A stretch of 64,000 nt of DNA, taken from positions 558,001-622,000 of the forward strand of contig CANMSD010000002.1 in NCBI GenBank assembly GCA_947500645.1, read 5' to 3'. Below the pieces are notes generated by a model that saw only the letters and a program-made list of their open reading frames with translations, had not been told where the DNA came from and searched no databases. The position numbers and the translations under genes are program-made. Below, in pieces: positions 16,678 through 25,332 of this stretch (position 1 is its first letter; the number at the start of each line of letters is the position of its first letter). The DNA is from an uncultured Erythrobacter sp. Its GTDB lineage: Bacteria > Pseudomonadota > Alphaproteobacteria > Sphingomonadales > Sphingomonadaceae.

Positions 16678-17579
16678 GCCGCTGCTTTTGCCGTTTCGGC
16701 AGCCAGTTCCTCAGACGCCTGCTCCGCATCGCGCCCAGCAACCTCCTCTGGCCAGTTGAGAATTTCCATTCGACCATCGTGATGCTCGACAAGCGCATTG
16801 CATCCTTCGACCCAATCGCCATCATTCCAGTACTCGACGCCATCAATGTTGCGAAATTCGGCCGTATGGATGTGGCCGCAGACGACACCATCGACTCCGC
16901 GTTCACCCGCCGCGCGCGCGACGACTTCTTCGTATTTGCCGATGAACTCGACCGCGTTCTTTACCTTGTGCTTGGCCGCTTTGGATAAGGACCAATATGG
17001 CATGCCCAGGGCCTGGCGTGCCCGGTTGACCCATTGGTTGAGCGTCATCATCAGGTGGTATGCGGTGTCGCCAACGAAGGCGAGCCAGCGATGCGACAAC
17101 ATCACCGCGTCGAACTCGTCGCCGTGTAGCACCATCAGGCGTCGTCCGTCCGCCGTATCGTGAAAAGCAGCGCGACGGATTTCGATCCCACCAAAATTGA
17201 GCCCGGTGAACTGCCGAAACATCTCATCGTGATTGCCGGGGATGTAAACGATGCGCGTGCCGCGCTTCGCCCGCTTGAGCAATCGCCAGACGATATCGTT
17301 ATGACTTGTGGGCCAGAAGAACTTCTTCTTGAGACGCCAGCCGTCGATAATGTCGCCGACCAGATACATCGTCTCGCTGTCGGTATTGTCGAGAAAGTCG
17401 ATCAACATCTCGGCATTGCACCCCTTGGCTCCGAGATGCACGTCACTGATCCAGATGGTGCGATACTTGCGCCGCTTTTCAGCCGCTTGTTCGGGTATTT
17501 TCGGCTCTGCGGGGAAAGTGGCGACATTGCCAAGTTCGGCGAGGTCGTCTGGAAACTCGGACAACATAAAGTCGGTCAT
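16674..17579 (-). CDS. Metallophosphoesterase, UDP-2,3-diacylglucosamine diphosphatase-like
   Basis: A 301-residue calcineurin-like phosphoesterase with all two-metal motifs in order: SDVHLG (about residue 46), GDIIDGW, PGNHDE, HGDEFD and GHIHTAE. The spacing and the WNDGDWVEGCNALVEH tail match a group usually annotated as LpxH-like UDP-2,3-diacylglucosamine hydrolases. Many alphaproteobacteria use LpxI for that lipid A step, so the true substrate could be another phosphorylated lipid or sugar. The four-base overlap with the glycosyltransferase gene supports a joint role in an envelope glycolipid. The first 40 residues are non-conserved. No signal peptide is seen. Confidence 0.8.
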   Translation of the reverse strand: MTDFMLSEFPDDLAELGNVATFPAEPKIPEQAAEKRRKYRTIWISDVHLGAKGCNAEMLIDFLDNTDSETMYLVGDIIDGWRLKKKFFWPTSHNDIVWRLLKRAKRGTRIVYIPGNHDEMFRQFTGLNFGGIEIRRAAFHDTADGRRLMVLHGDEFDAVMLSHRWLAFVGDTAYHLMMTLNQWVNRARQALGMPYWSLSKAAKHKVKNAVEFIGKYEEVVARAAGERGVDGVVCGHIHTAEFRNIDGVEYWNDGDWVEGCNALVEHHDGRMEILNWPEEVAGRDAEQASEELAAETAKAAA

Positions 17580-17684
17580 GAAAGAGTCCTTCGACTATTC
17601 TTAGTCGAGGCCGCTCATGACACGACAGTGTTACAACAGATTCACAATGCGATGACGATTTGGCGTCAATGCGAAAGGCATAAG

Positions 17685-18641
17685 TCACTGCATTGGAACG
17701 AAACCGGGCAGTTCTTCCACGCGCGCAATCCAGGCTTGCAGGTTGGGATAATCGCCCAGCCCGAAGCCGCCTTCTTCTGCGACATGCGTGTAAGGGAACA
17801 GCGCAATATCTGCGAGCGTCACGGCATCGCCGCACATGAATTGCCGCGTCGCCAGATGCTCATCCATCAGCTCCAGCGCTGCACACCCAGCGGCACGCTT
17901 CGCCATGATCTGGCCGCGCTGTTCCGCTGACAGGTTGGCTTCACCCACAAAACGCAGCCAGAAGCGCAAGGTCGCGACATTGGGCTCGTGATTGTACTGT
18001 TCGAAGAACATCCAGCGCAGCATGTCTGCCTGCGCATAGCGATCCTGCGGGATGAGCGATGACCCAGAAGCGAGATACCAGGAGGCCGCATTGCTTTCCG
18101 GCAGGAAACGCGTGCCATGCTCGTCATCAATCTGGAGCACGGGGATGCGGCCATTGGCGTTGACCGTATCGATGAATTCCGGCGACCGCGTTTCGCCCTT
18201 CAGGATGTCGTACTGACGGATTTCGAGCGGCAAACCGAGCAGCGCGGCGGTGAGCTTGATCTTGTAGCAATTCCCGCTGCGAGGATCCTCGTGCAGGATC
18301 AGGGATGGCGGTGCGGTTTCGTCAGCCTCATCCTCCAAATTCGCCAGCGGGGCAGCAAACCGGAAAACGGTGGTCGGGAAGACGAGCATTTCGGGCTTGC
18401 CTGTACCCAGCCCCTCCCACGAAGAGACAGTGTAAGGCTGCGATAGCGTCGAATTGGGGTCGCTCGGCCAAAGGCTGTGCTTAGCGCTTAGCTTTTCCCC
18501 CTCGGCCCCGCTCCACTCGTCATTCTTTTGTGCCGGGCCACGATAGATCGTTTCCATATCCCGCCAGCGCACGGCACCTCTGCCCTTGCGAACTTCGACA
18601 AATGCATAGTCGCCTGAGATGCGGAGCAGGGGGTAGGTCAA
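17685..18641 (-). CDS. Glutathione S-transferase fused to an N-terminal domain of unknown function
   Basis: A 318-residue protein. Residues from about 113 form a glutathione S-transferase: a thioredoxin-like part (LILHEDPRSGNCYKIKLTA, with GRIPVLQIDD holding the cis-proline and PESNAASWYLA) and an all-helical C-terminal part (TLADIALFPYTHVAEEGG). The first 110 residues are not part of a standard GST. They are rich in aromatic residues and beta-prone (YAFVEVRKGRGAVRW, METIYRGPA, MLVFPTTVFRFAAP), and I do not recognise the fold. The TTG start at 18641 is supported by GGAGG six bases upstream and by a four-base overlap with the oxidoreductase stop (TTGA). No alternative start lies at the GST boundary. 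Likely a detoxification or redox enzyme. Confidence 0.8.
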   Translation of the reverse strand: MTYPLLRISGDYAFVEVRKGRGAVRWRDMETIYRGPAQKNDEWSGAEGEKLSAKHSLWPSDPNSTLSQPYTVSSWEGLGTGKPEMLVFPTTVFRFAAPLANLEDEADETAPPSLILHEDPRSGNCYKIKLTAALLGLPLEIRQYDILKGETRSPEFIDTVNANGRIPVLQIDDEHGTRFLPESNAASWYLASGSSLIPQDRYAQADMLRWMFFEQYNHEPNVATLRFWLRFVGEANLSAEQRGQIMAKRAAGCAALELMDEHLATRQFMCGDAVTLADIALFPYTHVAEEGGFGLGDYPNLQAWIARVEELPGFVPMQ

Positions 18642-19669
18642 TCATTCACCTCCAAGACGATCTTGCCGATATGTGCACCCGCTTCCATCCGCGCATGCGC
18701 AGCAGCGGCCTCGGCCAGCGGGAACGTCTGGTCCATTATAGGCGAAAGTTCTCCATCTGTGAAAAGCGGCCACGCATGCCGCGCAATTTCATCGGCCAAG
18801 GCGGCCTTGAAAGCATCCGAGCGCGGGCGCAGAGTCGATCCAGTGAGAGTCAGGCGGCGCATCATAACGACGGCCATATTGATGTCGGCTTTCGGTCCGC
18901 CAAGGATCGCGATCGTCACATGCCGCCCGTCTTCGGCGAGGCATTTCAGATTGCGTGCAACATAATCGCCCGAAACCATATCCAGCACGACATTGACGCC
19001 TTGCCCATCCGTATGTTCGCGGACGACCTCGACGAAATCCTGCTCGCGGTAATTGATCGCCAGGTCCGCGCCGACCTCTCGCGCTGCAGCGCATTTGGCT
19101 TCGTCCCCGCAGGTGACGATCACCTCGATGCCGAACGCTTTGGCCAGCATGATCGCCATCGTGCCAATGCCCGACGTACCGCCATGGATCAGCAGGCGAT
19201 CGCCATCGGCGGCAAGGCCGCGCTCGAACACATTGTGCCAAACGGTAAACAGCGTTTCGGGCAGAGCGGCCGCTTGTTTCAGTGGCATTGTTTCCGGCAC
19301 CGGAAGGCAGTGCTGCCAGGGTGCTGCGCAATATTGCGCATAGCCACCGCCCGGCGTCAGCGCCGCGACCCTGCTGCCCAGCATTTCACGAGGAACCTTG
19401 TCACCAACAGCGACTACCTCGCCCGCCACCTCAAGACCGAGGATTGGCGAAGCACCGGGGGGCGCGGGGTAATTGCCGGCCCGCTGAATGCAGTCAGGGC
19501 GATTGACCCCGGCATAGGCGACGCGGATCAGCACATCCTGCGCGCCGGGTTTCGGCGTATCAACTTGCTCCAGAACCAACACATCGGGGCCGCCGGGCTC
19601 TGCAAAGCCGATCGCATTCATTGTTGCTGGAACAGTGGAAATTTGTTCTGCCGAGCCGCTCTCGCCCAT
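18638..19669 (-). CDS. NAD(P)H quinone oxidoreductase (zinc-free MDR, PIG3-like)
   Basis: A 343-residue medium-chain dehydrogenase/reductase. The N-terminal GroES-like domain contains AYAGVNRPDCIQRAGNYP and GLEVAGEVVAVG, which lack the catalytic-zinc ligands of alcohol dehydrogenases, as in the TP53I3/PIG3 branch. The coenzyme-binding domain has HGGTSGIGTMAIMLAKAFG, an NADPH motif. It probably reduces quinones or activated alkenes with NADPH. The ATG at 19669 has AGGGG upstream, while an internal ATG at 19621 would start at the domain proper. Overlap with the GST fusion gene suggests a two-enzyme stress or detoxification operon. Confidence 0.88.
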   Translation of the reverse strand: MGESGSAEQISTVPATMNAIGFAEPGGPDVLVLEQVDTPKPGAQDVLIRVAYAGVNRPDCIQRAGNYPAPPGASPILGLEVAGEVVAVGDKVPREMLGSRVAALTPGGGYAQYCAAPWQHCLPVPETMPLKQAAALPETLFTVWHNVFERGLAADGDRLLIHGGTSGIGTMAIMLAKAFGIEVIVTCGDEAKCAAAREVGADLAINYREQDFVEVVREHTDGQGVNVVLDMVSGDYVARNLKCLAEDGRHVTIAILGGPKADINMAVVMMRRLTLTGSTLRPRSDAFKAALADEIARHAWPLFTDGELSPIMDQTFPLAEAAAAHARMEAGAHIGKIVLEVND

Positions 19670-19782
19670 GAAGTTGCCCCTGATCTGCGCATTAACCTGC
19701 GCTCAATTCGTCGATTCTGACTGCGATTAACGCTGACGCGGATTGACAGCAAGCCGCTCCGCTTGCGATGCTGCACAATGTG

Positions 19783-19986
19783 ATGGAAGAAGATGATCGC
19801 CCACGCGCCAAGGGAGATGCTGCGAGCAAGCTCGCCGGTGAAGATCTTGGACCGTATTCTCAGGACGAGTTGAAAGAGCGGATCAAGCTGCTCGAAGCCG
19901 AAATCGTCCGGGTCGAAGGTCATCGATTGTCAGCTGCTGCGCACCGCGATGCTGCTGACGCCCTGTTCGGAAAGCCGAAGAAATGA
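19783..19986 (+). CDS. DUF1192 family small protein
   Basis: A 67-residue acidic protein starting MEEDDRPRAKGDAASKLAG. It then has a coiled-coil segment DELKERIKLLEAEIVRVE and ends ADALFGKPKK. This pattern is DUF1192, a small family found mainly in alphaproteobacteria with no assigned function. An upstream ATG at 19768 would add five residues; the internal ATG matches the usual N-terminus. It is divergent from the quinone oxidoreductase gene and precedes clpA by 149 bp. Confidence 0.8.
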   Translation: MEEDDRPRAKGDAASKLAGEDLGPYSQDELKERIKLLEAEIVRVEGHRLSAAAHRDAADALFGKPKK

Positions 19987-20135
19987 GCCATCTCTAACTA
20001 TGGCTTTTCAAGCTACCTCTTTTACGGATTCGCAATCGCGCGGACCGTACCCATATGATGAAAAGTTAGCCCACCTAGCGTTCTGCGAAACGCTGCGCGC
20101 CTCCTACAAAAGCCACCAACCAGAGACATTTCAAT

Positions 20136-22574
20136 ATGCCTAGTTTTGCCCAGAACCTCGAAAGAACGCTGCATAATGCGCTTGGCCACGCTTCCGAGCG
20201 GCGCCACGAATATGCAACGTTGGAGCACTTGCTGCTCGCGCTGATCGACGACGAAGATGCAGCGCAGGTGATGGGCGCTTGCGGCGTGGACCTTGCTGAA
20301 CTCGGCGAAGTGGTGAAGCAATACCTCGACCAGGAATATCAGTCGCTTAAAACCGAAGAAGACGCCGATCCACAGCCAACCGCAGGGTTCCAGCGGGTGA
20401 TACAGCGTGCGATTTTGCACGTGCAATCCTCCGGCAAGGATACGGTGACAGGCGCTAATGTATTGGTGGCGCTGTTTTCCGAACGCGACAGCTATGCAGT
20501 CTACTTCCTGCAGCAACAGGATATGAGCCGCCTCGATGCGGTCAGCTACATCAGCCACGGCATCGGCAAGGGCGGTCGCCAACTCGAGTCCAAATCTCCG
20601 CAAGGCGCGGAAGACGCACAAGCCGATGGCGGCGATCAACCCAAGGATGGCGCGGCAAAGAAAGAGACCGCGCTCGACCAGTTTACCGTCAATCTCAACG
20701 CAAAGGCGGAATCCGGGCGGATCGACCCTCTGATTGGTCGGGGGCCGGAAGTGGATCGCACGGTTCAGATCCTGTGCCGCCGCAGCAAGAACAACCCACT
20801 TTATGTCGGCGATCCCGGCGTGGGTAAAACCGCCATCGCCGAAGGGCTCGCGCGCAAAATCGTAGAAGGCGACGTGCCTGAGGTACTTTCCGAAGCGGTC
20901 ATCTATTCGCTCGATATGGGAGCATTGCTGGCTGGCACACGCTATCGCGGCGACTTCGAAGAGCGTCTGAAGCAGGTCGTCAACGAGCTCGAGCAGATGC
21001 CGCACGCGATCCTGTTCATCGATGAAATTCACACTGTGATCGGAGCAGGTGCGACTAGCGGCGGTGCGATGGATGCCTCCAATCTCTTGAAGCCTGCACT
21101 ATCCGGCGGGACAATCCGCTGCGTCGGTTCGACTACCTACAAGGAATTCCGCAATCACTTCGAAAAGGATCGGGCATTGCTGCGCCGGTTCCAAAAGATC
21201 GACGTGAACGAGCCGACGGTCGAAGATACGATCAAGATCCTGAAGGGCCTGCGCACCGCCTTCGAAGAGCATCATAACGTGAAATACACACCTGATGCGC
21301 TCAAGACCGCGGTCGAACTATCCGCGCGCTACATCAATGATCGCAAGCTGCCGGACAAGGCAATCGACGTGATCGACGAGGTGGGCGCGATGCAAATGCT
21401 GGTCCCACCCAGCCGCCGCAAGAAGAAGATCACTGCGAAGGAAATCGAGCAGGTGATCGCAACGATGGCGCGTATCCCGCCAAAATCGGTGAGCAAGGAC
21501 GACAAGAAGGCGCTTGAGAACCTAGAACGCGATCTCAAGCATGTCGTGTTTGGCCAAGATGAAGCCATTCATCGCCTGTCGACCGCCATGAAGCTGAGCC
21601 GTGCCGGCCTGCGCGATCCGGACAAGCCCATCGGTTCGTTCCTGTTCAGTGGTCCGACCGGCGTTGGTAAGACCGAGGTGGCGCGCCAGCTCGCCTCAAT
21701 CATGGGTATCGACCTGAAGCGCTTCGACATGTCCGAATATATGGAACGCCATAGCGTTTCGCGCCTGATCGGCGCGCCTCCGGGCTATGTCGGATACGAT
21801 CAAGGCGGTCTGCTTACCGATGCGGTTGATCAAAACCCTCATTGTGTGCTGTTGCTCGACGAAATCGAGAAGGCACACCCCGACCTGTTCAACATTCTGC
21901 TTCAGGTGATGGATAATGGCCGCCTGACCGATCACCACGGCAAAACGGTCGATTTCCGCAATGTTGTTCTGATCATGACAACCAACGCCGGCGCGTCCGA
22001 CATGGCAAGCCAGGGCATTGGCTTTGGCGACGTATCCAAGGAAGATGCGGGCAGTGAGGCTGTGAAGAAGATGTTCACGCCGGAATTCCGCAACCGCCTC
22101 GATGCAATCGTGCCGTTCGCCTATCTCGGCAAGAGCACCGTCGCACGCGTGGTCGACAAGTTCATCCTCGAGCTTGAACTGCAACTCGCCGAACAGAACG
22201 TCCACATTCAGTTCGATAGCGACGCGCGAGGATGGCTCGCCGACAAAGGCTATGACAAGCTCTATGGTGCGCGTCCGATGGGCCGCCTGATCCAGGACAA
22301 GATCAAGCAACCGCTCGCCGAAGAATTGCTGTTCGGCAAGCTCGCCGATGGCGGCGAAGTGCATGTCAGCATTAAGGACGGCAAACCAAGCTTCGAGCTG
22401 ACACCCGCCCCGCCAAAGGCCAAACCAAAGCGAAAGCCACCGGCGAAGAAAAAGCCCGCTGCGAAAAAGGCGGCTCCGAAAACTCCGCCGAAGGATGAGC
22501 CGGATGCAAAGCCGGAAGCCTCTGGCAGCGGTGGCGATAGCACGCCAGACAAGGGTGGCAACGGCGAGAGCTGA
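20136..22574 (+). CDS. clpA: ATP-dependent Clp protease ATP-binding subunit ClpA
   Basis: An 812-residue AAA+ unfoldase that feeds substrates into ClpP. It has a Clp N-domain with two repeats (about residues 1-145, starting MPSFAQNLERTLHNAL). AAA module 1 has Walker A GDPGVGKT near residue 225 and Walker B ILFIDEIHT. AAA module 2 has Walker A GPTGVGKT near residue 506 and Walker B VLLLDEIEKAH. DLFNILLQVMDNGRLTD is the usual D2 segment. The last 55 residues are an unusual Lys/Pro/Ala-rich tail (KPKRKPPAKKKPAAKKA) ending Gly/Ser-rich. clpS, often placed directly upstream, is not here; DUF1192 occupies that position. A terminator follows. Confidence 0.95.
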   Translation: MPSFAQNLERTLHNALGHASERRHEYATLEHLLLALIDDEDAAQVMGACGVDLAELGEVVKQYLDQEYQSLKTEEDADPQPTAGFQRVIQRAILHVQSSGKDTVTGANVLVALFSERDSYAVYFLQQQDMSRLDAVSYISHGIGKGGRQLESKSPQGAEDAQADGGDQPKDGAAKKETALDQFTVNLNAKAESGRIDPLIGRGPEVDRTVQILCRRSKNNPLYVGDPGVGKTAIAEGLARKIVEGDVPEVLSEAVIYSLDMGALLAGTRYRGDFEERLKQVVNELEQMPHAILFIDEIHTVIGAGATSGGAMDASNLLKPALSGGTIRCVGSTTYKEFRNHFEKDRALLRRFQKIDVNEPTVEDTIKILKGLRTAFEEHHNVKYTPDALKTAVELSARYINDRKLPDKAIDVIDEVGAMQMLVPPSRRKKKITAKEIEQVIATMARIPPKSVSKDDKKALENLERDLKHVVFGQDEAIHRLSTAMKLSRAGLRDPDKPIGSFLFSGPTGVGKTEVARQLASIMGIDLKRFDMSEYMERHSVSRLIGAPPGYVGYDQGGLLTDAVDQNPHCVLLLDEIEKAHPDLFNILLQVMDNGRLTDHHGKTVDFRNVVLIMTTNAGASDMASQGIGFGDVSKEDAGSEAVKKMFTPEFRNRLDAIVPFAYLGKSTVARVVDKFILELELQLAEQNVHIQFDSDARGWLADKGYDKLYGARPMGRLIQDKIKQPLAEELLFGKLADGGEVHVSIKDGKPSFELTPAPPKAKPKRKPPAKKKPAAKKAAPKTPPKDEPDAKPEASGSGGDSTPDKGGNGES

Positions 22575-22593
22575 TAGGCTTCAAACAATGCAG

Positions 22594-22628
22594 AAAGGGC
22601 GCTGTTGGGATACCATTGGCGCCCTTTT
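22594..22628 (+). terminator. Rho-independent terminator after clpA
   Basis: Perfect nine-base stem AAAGGGCGC / GCGCCCTTT with a 16-base loop, ending in TTTTCGTTT, about 20 bp after the clpA stop and just before the exonuclease gene. Confidence 0.85.
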
Positions 22629-22641
22629 CGTTTGACCTTCA

Positions 22642-23646
22642 ATGAGCGCGCCATTTTCATGGATCCGCCCCGAGCCGTGGGGTATTCACATCACGCCAGC
22701 CGATTGCTGGGTCGATCCGGGCCGCGCAGTCGACCGGGCGCTCGTCACGCACGGTCACGCCGATCATGCACGTGGCGGGCATGGCCAGACCATCGCGACA
22801 CCCGAGACGCTGGCCATCATGGAGCTACGCTACAAGACGCGCGATGGCGCAACGCCGGTGCAATATGGCGAGACGATCACCTTGCCGGGCGGTGTCAAAG
22901 CCACCTATTTCTCCGCTGGGCACGTTCTGGGCAGTGCGCAAGTCTTGCTCGAACATGCGGGTGAACGCGTTGTCATCACCGGCGACTATAAGCGCCGCAA
23001 CGACCCGACCTGCGCCCCGCTCGAGGTGATCCCTTGCGATGTCTTCATCACCGAAGCGACATTCGGGCTGCCGGTATTCATACACCCTCCAATCGAAGAC
23101 GAGATGGCTAAGCTGCTACAGACGCTCGCCGACCATCCCGATCAATGTGTGCAGGTCGGTGCATATGCGCTGGGCAAGGCGCAGCGCGTGATCGCCGAGC
23201 TACGCGCTGCGGGGCACGCGCGGCCAATCTATCTTCACGGTGCGATGGAGAAGATGTGCCGTCTGTATGAAAAACACGGCATCGAGCTGGGCGAGCTGCG
23301 CATGGTGGCCGATGCTGAGAAGGACGATATGCGGGGCGCCATCGTCATCAGCCCACCATCCGCGTTGAATGATCGCTGGTCACGCCGCTTGCCCGAGCCG
23401 ATCACTGCCATGGCGAGCGGCTGGATGCGAGTGCGTCAACGCGCAAGGCAACGCGGTGTTGAATTGCCGTTGATCATCTCCGATCACGCCGACTGGAATG
23501 AGCTGACCGCGACCATCGAAGAGGTGAATCCGCAGGAGACGTGGATCACTCATGGTCGCGAAGAGGCGTTGCTGCGCTGGTGCGAGTTGAGGCAGCGCAA
23601 GGCGCGCGCGCTGGCGCTGGTCGGGCGCGAGGACGAAGACGAATAA
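22642..23646 (+). CDS. Ligase-associated DNA exonuclease (metallo-beta-lactamase fold)
   Basis: A 334-residue beta-lactamase/beta-CASP nuclease. The metal-binding motif THGHADHARGG lies near residue 36, with further ligands in SAGHVLGSAQVLLEHAG and VITGDYKRR, and a C-terminal ISDHADWNEL and THGREEALLRW. The layout matches the ligase-associated 3' exonuclease that is encoded with an ATP-dependent DNA ligase in many bacteria. The stop codon overlaps the ligase ATG by one base (TAATG), so the two are coupled. The frequently co-encoded Lhr-type helicase and separate phosphoesterase of this repair cluster are not adjacent here. Confidence 0.9.
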   Translation: MSAPFSWIRPEPWGIHITPADCWVDPGRAVDRALVTHGHADHARGGHGQTIATPETLAIMELRYKTRDGATPVQYGETITLPGGVKATYFSAGHVLGSAQVLLEHAGERVVITGDYKRRNDPTCAPLEVIPCDVFITEATFGLPVFIHPPIEDEMAKLLQTLADHPDQCVQVGAYALGKAQRVIAELRAAGHARPIYLHGAMEKMCRLYEKHGIELGELRMVADAEKDDMRGAIVISPPSALNDRWSRRLPEPITAMASGWMRVRQRARQRGVELPLIISDHADWNELTATIEEVNPQETWITHGREEALLRWCELRQRKARALALVGREDEDE

Positions 23647-25241
23647 TGGAGGAATTCGCCGCCTTGCTTCAGGCGCTGGTCTACACCACCGGTCGCAATC
23701 GCAAGCTAACGCTGATCGCGCGCTATCTGCGCGAGACGCCCGATCCCGATCGCGGCTGGGCAATGGCAGCCCTCACTGGCGAGCTCGATTTTCCCGCTGT
23801 CAAAGCGAACACGATCCGCAACCTTATGAAAGAGCGCGTCGATCCAGTCCTCTGGTCGCTCAGCCGCGATTTCGTAGGCGATACGGCCGAGACTGCGAGC
23901 CTGCTCTGGCCCGACAATCCAGCCGTCGATAAAAACCCGCCCAGCCTAACGGAGGTAGTCGAAACACTCGTCAATCTCACAAGGAACAGCGCGCCTTTGG
24001 AATTGCCCAAGCTGCTTGATCGCCTAGAAGAAAACGAGCGGTTCGCTCTTATCAAATTTGCCACCGGCGGGATGCGGATCGGTGTATCGGCGCGTCTAGC
24101 AAAGACCGCGTTTGCACAAGCGTTCGACGTCTCGGTGGAGGAGGTTGAAGAGTACTGGCACGCGCTCGAAGCGCCCTATCCTGAACTCTTTGCCTGGGGT
24201 GCTGAAGGGGCCGATCCACCCGACGTCAGCAATCGCCCGATGTTCCGGCCCTTTATGCTCGCGCATCCATTGGAGGAGGTTGAGGTTGAGCTGAGCGAAT
24301 ATGCTGCTGAGTGGAAATGGGATGGTATTCGCATCCAGCTCGTCCGCGTAAGCGGCGAAACGCGGCTCTATTCGCGCAGCGGCGACGACATCTCGGCAAC
24401 CTTTCCCGAATTGCTCGATGTGCTGCCAATGGATGCCGTGCTCGATGGCGAATTGATGGTCCGTGGGTCAGTGCAAGGCGGCGAAACAGGTGGTGCGGCC
24501 AGTTTTAACGCACTGCAGCAAAGGCTTGGCCGCAAAACCGTCTCGAAGAAGATGCTCGCCGAATTGCCCGCCTTTGTGCGACTCTATGATGTGCTGCTGC
24601 TCGAAGGCGGCGATTTGCGCGAACACTCCTGGAAGGAGCGGCGCAGAAAGCTGGAAGGCCTGATGAGCAGGCTTCCGACGAGCCATTTCGACCTCTCGAA
24701 ATTGGTCGAAGCGCGCGACTTCGCGCACCTTGCCGAAATCCGCGCAGGTACACGCGACGACGCAATCGAAGGCCTGATGCTCAAACGCCGCAACAGCGCC
24801 TATATCGCCGGGCGCAAGGTCGGGCTGTGGTACAAATGGAAGCGCGATCCGCTGCTGATCGACTGCGTGCTGATGTATGCACAGCGCGGCTCGGGCAAAC
24901 GCTCAAGCTTCTATTCCGACTACACGTTCGGCTGCTGGGATGGCGATCCCGACCAAGGTGCGGAACTGCTGCCAGTTGGCAAGGCATATTCCGGTTTCAC
25001 CGACGCCGAACTGAAGAAGCTCGATAAGCTCGTGCGGCAAACGACGCTCAACCGCTTTGGCCCGGTACGTGAGGTTGAGCGAACACTCGTATTCGAAGTC
25101 GCCTTCGACAGCGTACATTCGAGCAAGCGCCACAAGTCGGGCCTCGCAATGCGCTTCCCACGTATCCACTGCATCCGCTGGGACAAGCCGGTTCACGAGG
25201 CGGACCGCATCGAAGCCCTCAGGTCGCTAATCAGGGACTGA
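23646..25241 (+). CDS. ATP-dependent DNA ligase (cisplatin-resistance type, LigC/LigB-like)
   Basis: A 531-residue ATP-dependent DNA ligase. An N-terminal helical DNA-binding domain (about residues 1-200) precedes the adenylation domain. The nucleophilic lysine is K224 in EWKWDGIR, followed by motif III-like FPELLDVLPMDAVLDGELM, motif IV EGLMLKRRNSAYIAG and motif V LWYKWKRDPLLIDCVLM. A C-terminal OB-fold domain ends VRFPRIHCIRWD-like (MRFPRIHCIRWD). The start at 23646 follows AAGACGAATA and is coupled to the exonuclease. The enzyme seals nicks in a repair pathway accessory to the NAD-dependent LigA, which is not in this window. Confidence 0.93.
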   Translation: MEEFAALLQALVYTTGRNRKLTLIARYLRETPDPDRGWAMAALTGELDFPAVKANTIRNLMKERVDPVLWSLSRDFVGDTAETASLLWPDNPAVDKNPPSLTEVVETLVNLTRNSAPLELPKLLDRLEENERFALIKFATGGMRIGVSARLAKTAFAQAFDVSVEEVEEYWHALEAPYPELFAWGAEGADPPDVSNRPMFRPFMLAHPLEEVEVELSEYAAEWKWDGIRIQLVRVSGETRLYSRSGDDISATFPELLDVLPMDAVLDGELMVRGSVQGGETGGAASFNALQQRLGRKTVSKKMLAELPAFVRLYDVLLLEGGDLREHSWKERRRKLEGLMSRLPTSHFDLSKLVEARDFAHLAEIRAGTRDDAIEGLMLKRRNSAYIAGRKVGLWYKWKRDPLLIDCVLMYAQRGSGKRSSFYSDYTFGCWDGDPDQGAELLPVGKAYSGFTDAELKKLDKLVRQTTLNRFGPVREVERTLVFEVAFDSVHSSKRHKSGLAMRFPRIHCIRWDKPVHEADRIEALRSLIRD

Positions 25242-25332
25242 AGCGCAGCCAAAAGCAACACACCATCGCCAATCGGCCATTGCGCCGCCGGGCACATTCA
25301 ACTAAGTTGCAAATGAAAACTGGAGAATCGCT

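Noticed and set aside
17160..17930. 256-codon open frame on the plus strand opposite the metallophosphoesterase and GST genes
   Set aside because: Antisense shadow; no motif, and it crosses two genuine genes and their intergenic space.
18530..19720. 396-codon open frame on the plus strand, antisense to the quinone oxidoreductase and GST genes
   Set aside because: It lies wholly opposite genes with clear family motifs and has no domain or ribosome-binding site. Long antisense frames are expected in GC-rich coding DNA.
19949..20143. 64-codon frame upstream of clpA considered as a possible clpS
   Set aside because: No ClpS motif; overlaps the DUF1192 end and the clpA start.
20022..21032. 336-codon open frame on the minus strand opposite clpA
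   Set aside because: Shadow of clpA; Cys/His/Arg-rich composition with no recognisable family.
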